The notes beneath the pieces are model-generated. The model did no database searches. It had not been told where the DNA came from and was given only the letters and a program-made list of their open reading frames with translations. This document shows positions 58,676-64,000 of a stretch of DNA of 64,000 nucleotides, piece by piece. The position numbers were made by a program, and so were the translations under genes. Position 1 is the stretch's first letter; each line of letters begins with the position of its first letter. The stretch is from Acidobacteriaceae bacterium (GTDB lineage Bacteria > Acidobacteriota > Terriglobia > Terriglobales > Acidobacteriaceae): NCBI GenBank assembly GCA_021323655.1, contig JAJPKO010000055.1, positions 1-64,000 of the forward strand. Direction: 5' to 3'.

Positions 58676-58804
58676 GATATTGCCCGAAGGGTTGTAAAGG
58701 TTGCCCAACGAACGACAAAGGAATCGAACGAATAGACTGCCGCTTTTAAAGGGCCAGTAAAGCAACGGGAGCGAGGAATTTGATCTGCATGTGAACGGAC
58801 TCCT

Positions 58805-61800
58805 TTACAGTGACGTGTGGACAGCGGAATCATTGTGGGTTGGGTTTGAGTTCTCATCGCGAGGAGCCAGTGTCCCTCGTTTTATCGCCCGCTCTTTCAT
58901 CATCACGAAGAAAACGGGCACAAGGATGAGAACGTGGATAGTCGAAGTGATCATGCCTCCAACGATGGGAGCGGCAATTGGCTTCATGACGTCTGAACCG
59001 ATCCCCGATTCCCAGAGGATCGGGACAAGGCTCGCCAAGACGGCACTAACGGTCATCAGCTTGGGCCGCAAACGTTGCACGGCGCCTTCGATCGCTGCGG
59101 CCTCTACGTCGGCATTGGTCAAAGTCGCTCCGGAATGCAGCTTATGATCCAACGCCTCATGGAGATACACCACCATAACCACGCCGGTCTCCACTGCAAT
59201 CCCAAACAGAGCAATATAGCCGACCGCCACGGCGACGCTGAAGTTGTACTTCAGCAGCCACTGCAGGAGCAGCCCTCCGCTCATCGCATAGATGGTAGGA
59301 AAGATAAGAACGAGCGCCTCCGTGACCGAATGAAAGACCAGATAAAGCAGCAGGAAGATCACAAAAAAAACAACCGGAAGGATCAGGCGAAGCCGTTGCT
59401 TGGCGCGCAGCTCAAGTTCATACTCACCTGACCAATGAAACGAGTAGTTTGCAGGCAGCTCAATCTTTTCATGAAGGAGCTTGTCCGCTTGGGCAACGAA
59501 ACCCCCATAGTCCGTGTTTTTGAGATCGATGTAGATATAACCCGTGAGTGCGCCGTCCTCGTCACGAATCATGGCGGGGCCGTGGGTGAACGATGCTTTC
59601 GCCACCTGTCCGAGCGGAATCTGCGCTCCCGAGGGAGTTCCAATGAGAACGCTTCGCATTCGCTCTGCATTGTCACGGAAATCTCTCTGGTAGCGGACAT
59701 TGATGGGATAGCGTTCGCGGCCCTCGATGTTTTCAGCGATGTTCTGTCCACCGATACCGGACTCCACAGCGGTCTGCACATCGGCGATCGTCAGGCCATA
59801 GCGAGCGGTTTCGTCCCGGTTGACATCAACGTTCACGTAAAAGCCCTGCGCCACTTTCTCTGAAAAAACAGAACGTACCTGCGGAAGTCCCGAGAGCGCG
59901 TTCTGAATCTGCGAGGCAAGCTGCTGAATGCCGTCGACGTTCGCGCCCTGTACCTTCAGCCCAAGGGGCGTTTTGATGCCGGTCAGTTCCATATCCAGGC
60001 GGTTCTCAACCGGCATCGTCCAAGTGTTCGAGAGTCCGGGAAACTGCAGCTTCTCATCCATTTGCTGAATGAGAGTGTCGTATGTCATCCCTGCGGGCCA
60101 CTGCTCCCGCGGCTTCAGCATGACGGTGGTGTCGTACATATCGAGTGGCGCGTTGTCGGTCGCACTGTCGGAACGGCCCACGGCGCCAAAGACACTCGCC
60201 ACCTCGGGAAAAGAGCGAAGGATCCGGTCCTGTTCCTGCAGAAGCACCTTGGCCTGTTCGATGGAGATCCCGGGAAGCGCCGTTGGCATGTACAGCGAGG
60301 AACCCTCGAATAGCGGCGGCATGAACTGACTTCCCAGTCGCAGTGCGAGTGGAAACGTCACGATCAGGAAGATCACGTTGACAGCGATGGTCAGCCAGCG
60401 AAAGCGCAGACAGAACTTCAAAATCGGCAAATAGATGGCTTGCGTTATCCGTGAGATTGGGTTCCGCTGCTCCGGTCGCAATCTGCCACGGATCAGTATC
60501 ACCATCAGTACCGGGACCAGCGTGATGGCAAGAATCGAAGAGGACCCGACCGCTAACGTCTTGGTCCACGCAAGCGGCCGGAACATGCGTCCTTCCTGCG
60601 CTTCAAGAAGAAACACCGGAAGGAAGGACACAACAATGATCAACAACGAAAAGAAGAGCGCAGGACCGACCTGTTTCGCTGCGCCAATGAGAATTCGTCG
60701 ACGTTCTGGCTCCGAGACTGGCCCCTGACCATGTTCCTGGCGCTCGGAGAGATGACGATACCCGTTCTCGACCATCACAATCGACGCATCCACAAGTACG
60801 CCGATTGCAAGTGCAAGGCCGCCAAGCGACATGATGTTCGACGTCACGCCCAGCCAGTACATGGGGATGAAGGAGACGAGCACCGCGATCGGGAGAGCGA
60901 GAATGGCTATCAGCGCGGATCGGAAATGGAACAGGAAGACGATGATCACCAGGCTCACGATGATCGCCTCTTCCAGCAAATCGCGCTGCAGCGTTTTGAT
61001 CGAGGCTTCAATCAGCTCTGAGCGGTCGTATCCGGGCATGATCTGAACGCCCGGAGGAAGCGAAGGCGCGACCTCATGGAGCTTCCGTTTGACGGCGTTA
61101 ATCACTTCAAGAGCGTTCATGCCCTGACGCATGACAATGATGCCGCCAACGGTCTCACCCTCACCGTTCCATTCGGCAACACCTTCGCGAATGTCCGGAC
61201 CGAAGCTCACTGTGCCAAGGTCGCGCAGCATGACCGGTGTGCCGTTCTTGCTGCCGACCGCAACTTTGCCGAGATCGTCGAGAGAGCGTAGATAGCCAAG
61301 TCCGCGAATCATGTACTCTGCGCCGCTCAGGTCGAGGAGGCGCCCGCCGACTTCGTTGGTGCTCATCTTTACTTTGTCGATGACCGTGGAGAGCGGAATG
61401 TCATAAGCCAACAACTTATTCGGATCGAGCTGCACTTGGTATTGCCGAACAAAGCCCCCAATGGTCGCAACCTCGGCCACTCCGGGAACAGTTTCGAGGG
61501 CGTAGCGGAGATGCCAGTCCTGCAAGCTGCGCAAGTCGGCAAGACTTTGCTTCCCGCTCTTGTCCACAATTGCGTACTCGTAGACCCAGCCGGCCCCGGT
61601 TGCGTCGGGGCCAATGACCGGATGGACGTTTGTCGGCAATTTTCCGCTGATCTGCTGTAGGTACTCGATCACCCGCGAGCGCGCCCAGTAGAGGTCCGTG
61701 CCATCTTCGAATACGACGTAGACGTAGGAGTCCCCGAACATTGTCTGGGCACGGACCGCTTTCACATGCGGCGCGGCCAGTAGACTGGTAACAATTGGAT

Positions 61801-61999
61801 ACGTGACCTGATCTTCGATCACATCCGGCGGCTCGCCTTCCCAGCTGGTGTGGACGATCACCTGCACGTCCGAAATATCCGGCAGGGCATCAAGCGGCAC
61901 GTGCTGCAGTGACCAGATCCCGGCGAGCGTCAACAACAGAACAGCGGTGAACACAAGAAATCGATTGTGCGCGCAAGCTTCAATGACTCTTGAGAGCAT
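58805..61999 (-). CDS. cusA: Second CusA-type heavy-metal RND pump
   Basis: 1064 residues, typical HME-RND length. N-terminal PLDALPDISDVQVIVHTSW and EDQVTYPIVTSLL; TM4 motif GGLALAIGVLVDASIVMVENGY; second half ending AVETGVVMVVYLHEAL and RLRPKLMTVSAV. It is only distantly similar to the 16933 pump, and the RND/adaptor/channel order differs, so this is a separate acquisition rather than a local duplication. Forms an operon with 61999 (one-base contact) and 63585. Confidence 0.92.
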   Translation of the reverse strand: MLSRVIEACAHNRFLVFTAVLLLTLAGIWSLQHVPLDALPDISDVQVIVHTSWEGEPPDVIEDQVTYPIVTSLLAAPHVKAVRAQTMFGDSYVYVVFEDGTDLYWARSRVIEYLQQISGKLPTNVHPVIGPDATGAGWVYEYAIVDKSGKQSLADLRSLQDWHLRYALETVPGVAEVATIGGFVRQYQVQLDPNKLLAYDIPLSTVIDKVKMSTNEVGGRLLDLSGAEYMIRGLGYLRSLDDLGKVAVGSKNGTPVMLRDLGTVSFGPDIREGVAEWNGEGETVGGIIVMRQGMNALEVINAVKRKLHEVAPSLPPGVQIMPGYDRSELIEASIKTLQRDLLEEAIIVSLVIIVFLFHFRSALIAILALPIAVLVSFIPMYWLGVTSNIMSLGGLALAIGVLVDASIVMVENGYRHLSERQEHGQGPVSEPERRRILIGAAKQVGPALFFSLLIIVVSFLPVFLLEAQEGRMFRPLAWTKTLAVGSSSILAITLVPVLMVILIRGRLRPEQRNPISRITQAIYLPILKFCLRFRWLTIAVNVIFLIVTFPLALRLGSQFMPPLFEGSSLYMPTALPGISIEQAKVLLQEQDRILRSFPEVASVFGAVGRSDSATDNAPLDMYDTTVMLKPREQWPAGMTYDTLIQQMDEKLQFPGLSNTWTMPVENRLDMELTGIKTPLGLKVQGANVDGIQQLASQIQNALSGLPQVRSVFSEKVAQGFYVNVDVNRDETARYGLTIADVQTAVESGIGGQNIAENIEGRERYPINVRYQRDFRDNAERMRSVLIGTPSGAQIPLGQVAKASFTHGPAMIRDEDGALTGYIYIDLKNTDYGGFVAQADKLLHEKIELPANYSFHWSGEYELELRAKQRLRLILPVVFFVIFLLLYLVFHSVTEALVLIFPTIYAMSGGLLLQWLLKYNFSVAVAVGYIALFGIAVETGVVMVVYLHEALDHKLHSGATLTNADVEAAAIEGAVQRLRPKLMTVSAVLASLVPILWESGIGSDVMKPIAAPIVGGMITSTIHVLILVPVFFVMMKERAIKRGTLAPRDENSNPTHNDSAVHTSL

Positions 62000-63588
62000 T
62001 ACATCCCTCCTGTCGCGTTTACGCGCAGTTGTCTCGTCGCGAGGGTTTGACCATTCTTCTGGACCGTAATTGTGACCTGCCAGGTTCCACCAGAATCTAA
62101 CCGTCCGTTGCCCTCATACAGACCGTTGCCTTTGTCGGCGAGTTTGGCAGTCGTGTTCATTGCTGCCATTCCCATGGCCGGCATCGCAGCCATGTAGAAC
62201 GTGACCGTCACCTCAGCTCCAGCGACGGGAGTTCCATCCGCCCCCGAAAGCTTTACGTGAAACACATTGTTTCCTTTCTGCGGCGGATTGGGATCCGTCG
62301 TGAACTCGATGGCCGCTTTTGCCGCCGCAGGGGCATTGGGTTGGGGTGCATTGGCCCCGGCGCCGGGTGGAGGCGGCGCAAACGAGCCCGCTGCCGACTG
62401 CAGTTGGCTCTCTGAGTCGATCAGGAAATTCGCAGACGTGACGATGGACTGATGCGGTTTGAGTCCCTTTAGCACGACAAACTGATCGCCAACTCGAGGT
62501 CCAACGCCAACCTCCTTCGGCTCCAGATTGCCGTTTCCCTGGTTCAGGAATATGAGTTGCCGCGTACCGGACTGGAAGACGGCTGATGCCGGCACGACCA
62601 ACTGGCGCCCCAGATTGGTCTTGAGGTCCACATTGATGAACATGCCGGGTTTCAGCTTGAGACCTGCGTTTGCGATCGCCAGCCGCACACGAACGGTGCG
62701 TGTCGCCATGTCCACTTGCGGGAGAATGTCTTCGATTCGTCCAGAAAAGGTCTGGCCGGGGTAGGAATCGACAGTAATGGCCGCAACGTCGCCCGGCTTT
62801 AACCGGCCGATGTCATCCTGGAAGATCTGGGCGTAAACCCAGACACGCGAGAGATCGGCAACCGTATAAAGTCGGGTTGACGGCTCCACGTACATGTTGG
62901 GCAGAGCATTCCGTTCCGTGATATATCCGCTCACAGGCGAGTTGATGGTGAGATCGGTAATTGGCTTGCCGTTCTCCTTCAGTTTCGCGATTTCGCTCTG
63001 CGGGATTTCCCATTGTTCGAGGCGCTGCTCGGCTGCCGATGACAAGGTTGCCGCTCCGGATGAAACCCCATCGACGCTGCTTGACTGCAGCAGCTTTTGA
63101 TTCTGCTGAGCCAGCAGATATTCCTGCTGAGTCGCAACCAGTTCGGGACTGTAGACCGTGAAGAGCGGTTGCCCCTTGCGCACAAATTGGTAGGTGGCGT
63201 TGGCGAAGACGTTACGGATATAGCCAGGGAACCGCACCTGCACATACGAGACAAGACGCTCGTCGATATCTACCGTGCCTGTCGCGCGAATGTCATCACT
63301 CAGCGTTTTGTACTCAGCCGTGCCCGTCGTCACGCCGATGCTTTGCATCCTCTCGGGTGTGAGCTGAACCGGCATAAGCTGCGTCTCAGCCTTTTGCTCC
63401 GACATGCTCGAAGTGGGCTTCTGGGCGTCAGCGGGTGGACCGCTTGCCGCTGGTTGCACATCCCCACCCATCGGTAAATTCGAATGTCCCCCGTGCTTCC
63501 CGGAGTACGAACGATAAGCGAGCGCGCCCGCAATCACAGCAATGACTGCGAGCCAAACGAGTGAAGTTCTGATGACGTATTTGTTCAT
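61999..63588 (-). CDS. cusB: CusB-type adaptor with a C-terminal FixH/YtkA-like domain
   Basis: 529 residues. Membrane anchor LVWLAVIAVIAGALAY and a His/Met-rich linker, then MFP domains (VSYVQVRFPGYIRNVFAN, hairpin LVATQQEYLLAQQNQ, barrel VYAQIFQDDIGRLKPGD, QLVVPASAVFQSGTRQLIFL). The last about 110 residues form an extra beta sandwich (VFHVKLSGADGTPVAGAEVTVTF ... MPAMGMAAMNTTAKL ... TWQVTITVQKNG) like FixH/YtkA copper-linked domains. It lacks the HMBD repeats of the 14985 adaptor. Links pump and outer-membrane channel. Confidence 0.88.
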   Translation of the reverse strand: MNKYVIRTSLVWLAVIAVIAGALAYRSYSGKHGGHSNLPMGGDVQPAASGPPADAQKPTSSMSEQKAETQLMPVQLTPERMQSIGVTTGTAEYKTLSDDIRATGTVDIDERLVSYVQVRFPGYIRNVFANATYQFVRKGQPLFTVYSPELVATQQEYLLAQQNQKLLQSSSVDGVSSGAATLSSAAEQRLEQWEIPQSEIAKLKENGKPITDLTINSPVSGYITERNALPNMYVEPSTRLYTVADLSRVWVYAQIFQDDIGRLKPGDVAAITVDSYPGQTFSGRIEDILPQVDMATRTVRVRLAIANAGLKLKPGMFINVDLKTNLGRQLVVPASAVFQSGTRQLIFLNQGNGNLEPKEVGVGPRVGDQFVVLKGLKPHQSIVTSANFLIDSESQLQSAAGSFAPPPPGAGANAPQPNAPAAAKAAIEFTTDPNPPQKGNNVFHVKLSGADGTPVAGAEVTVTFYMAAMPAMGMAAMNTTAKLADKGNGLYEGNGRLDSGGTWQVTITVQKNGQTLATRQLRVNATGGM

Positions 63589-64000
63589 CGCAGTGTCGCT
63601 CCTGTCAGCGATTCGAGATGAGCCAGTGCTACCTCGTGGTCCTCAAGGGTCTGAGCGTATTCGAGCTTCAAATTCAGAACGTCTGTAAAGTAGTTGACGA
63701 TGTGAACGAATTCCTCGCGATTAGACCCGTAGGCGCTCAAGGCGGCCCTGTACGCCGCGTCGGATTGCGGAATCAGGCCCTCACGGTAGTCCTTCAGCAG
63801 TTCCTCGTCGCTCGTTGCCTGCACATAGTCCTGCTGAACCTGAGCAAGCTGTTGCTGGAGATGCGCGTCGAGGGTGCGCTGTGATGCTGAGAGATGTTCC
63901 TGGGCTTCAGCGATCTCGGCGTTCACGCGCTTCTTTCGCGGGAAACGGACATCGAACGTGAACATGTAGTAGTCCCGGTACTTACGGTCGGTGTTCTGGT
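63585..64000 (-). CDS. Outer-membrane efflux protein (CusC-like), partial
   Basis: C-terminal about 138 residues; the gene continues beyond the right edge. Helical coiled-coil repeat typical of OEP/TolC: RVNAEIAEAQEHLSASQRTLDAHLQ, then ELLKDYREGLIPQSDAAYRAAL, FVHIVNYFTDVLNLKLEYAQ and EVALAHLESLTGA, a normal end for a Cus-type channel. ATGA overlap with the adaptor gene. First gene of the second Cus operon. Confidence 0.82.
   Translation of the reverse strand, partial: QNTDRKYRDYYMFTFDVRFPRKKRVNAEIAEAQEHLSASQRTLDAHLQQQLAQVQQDYVQATSDEELLKDYREGLIPQSDAAYRAALSAYGSNREEFVHIVNYFTDVLNLKLEYAQTLEDHEVALAHLESLTGATLR

Overview
The window looks like a GC-rich soil Acidobacteriota chromosome (Terriglobia-like). 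This is inferred from the giant Oar-type TonB-dependent receptor with an N-terminal carboxypeptidase-regulatory domain, the DUF2934 protein, many small secreted proteins of unknown function, and strings of overlapping genes. No rRNA, tRNA or CRISPR array was recognised. It reads as a copper/silver-handling accessory region with a decayed IS630 transposase, duplicated gene fragments and several pseudogenes.

Layout. 0.1-3.2 kb: a sigma-like protein with a membrane anti-sigma-like partner, a small membrane protein, a SAM methyltransferase and a divergent TetR regulator. 3.4-9.8 kb: a Met-rich DUF4382/DUF5666 lipoprotein, a DUF4396 membrane protein, an unlisted 55-residue YHS protein, a CorE-like (ECF44-type) sigma factor and a Cu(I) P1B-ATPase with two YHS and two heavy-metal-binding domains. 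9.9-11.9 kb: IS630 remnant plus divergent small periplasmic genes. 12.7-24.5 kb: one long + strand block with a CusC-B-A tripartite pump plus RpoZ-like, NosL-like, lytic transglycosylase, DUF2318, PCYCGC-type and carboxypeptidase-regulatory proteins, closed by a Crp/Fnr regulator. 24.8-43.6 kb: small periplasmic protein genes in paralogous families, an HtrA protease, the TonB receptor, and an NtrB/NtrC-type two-component pair at 38.8-41.4 kb. 43.8-49.2 kb: DUF2934, phosphofructokinase, a YHS-alpha-glucan phosphorylase fusion and GlgX. 49.4-54 kb: multicopper oxidase, outer-membrane efflux protein, cytochrome c and a small periplasmic protein. 54.2-57.5 kb: a frameshifted barrel gene, a diheme cytochrome c and a Cyc2-like fused cytochrome-porin. 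57.6-64 kb: a Cys-rich secreted protein, a fragment duplicated from the 3.5-kb lipoprotein gene, and a second Cus-type RND/MFP/OMF operon running off the right edge.

The most interesting signal is regulatory. Nine sites fit the sigma-54 -24/-12 element (TGGCAC-like, GG-N10-GC). Each lies downstream of a 16-bp palindrome (consensus TGCCnnAWWTnnGGCA), usually with a weaker second copy 21 bp further away. Gaps from the strong palindrome to the -24 element are 73, 84, 84, 86, 96, 96, 96, 106 and 107 bp, that is, stepped by about one helical turn. This is what enhancer binding by an NtrC-type activator predicts, and the sensor kinase/NtrC-type pair sits in the middle of the set. The predicted targets are the small periplasmic proteins, a DUF302 protein and the cytochrome-porin plus diheme cytochrome operon. 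I propose this as a sigma-54-controlled envelope metal/redox stress regulon. The sites were read by eye and the ligand is unknown.
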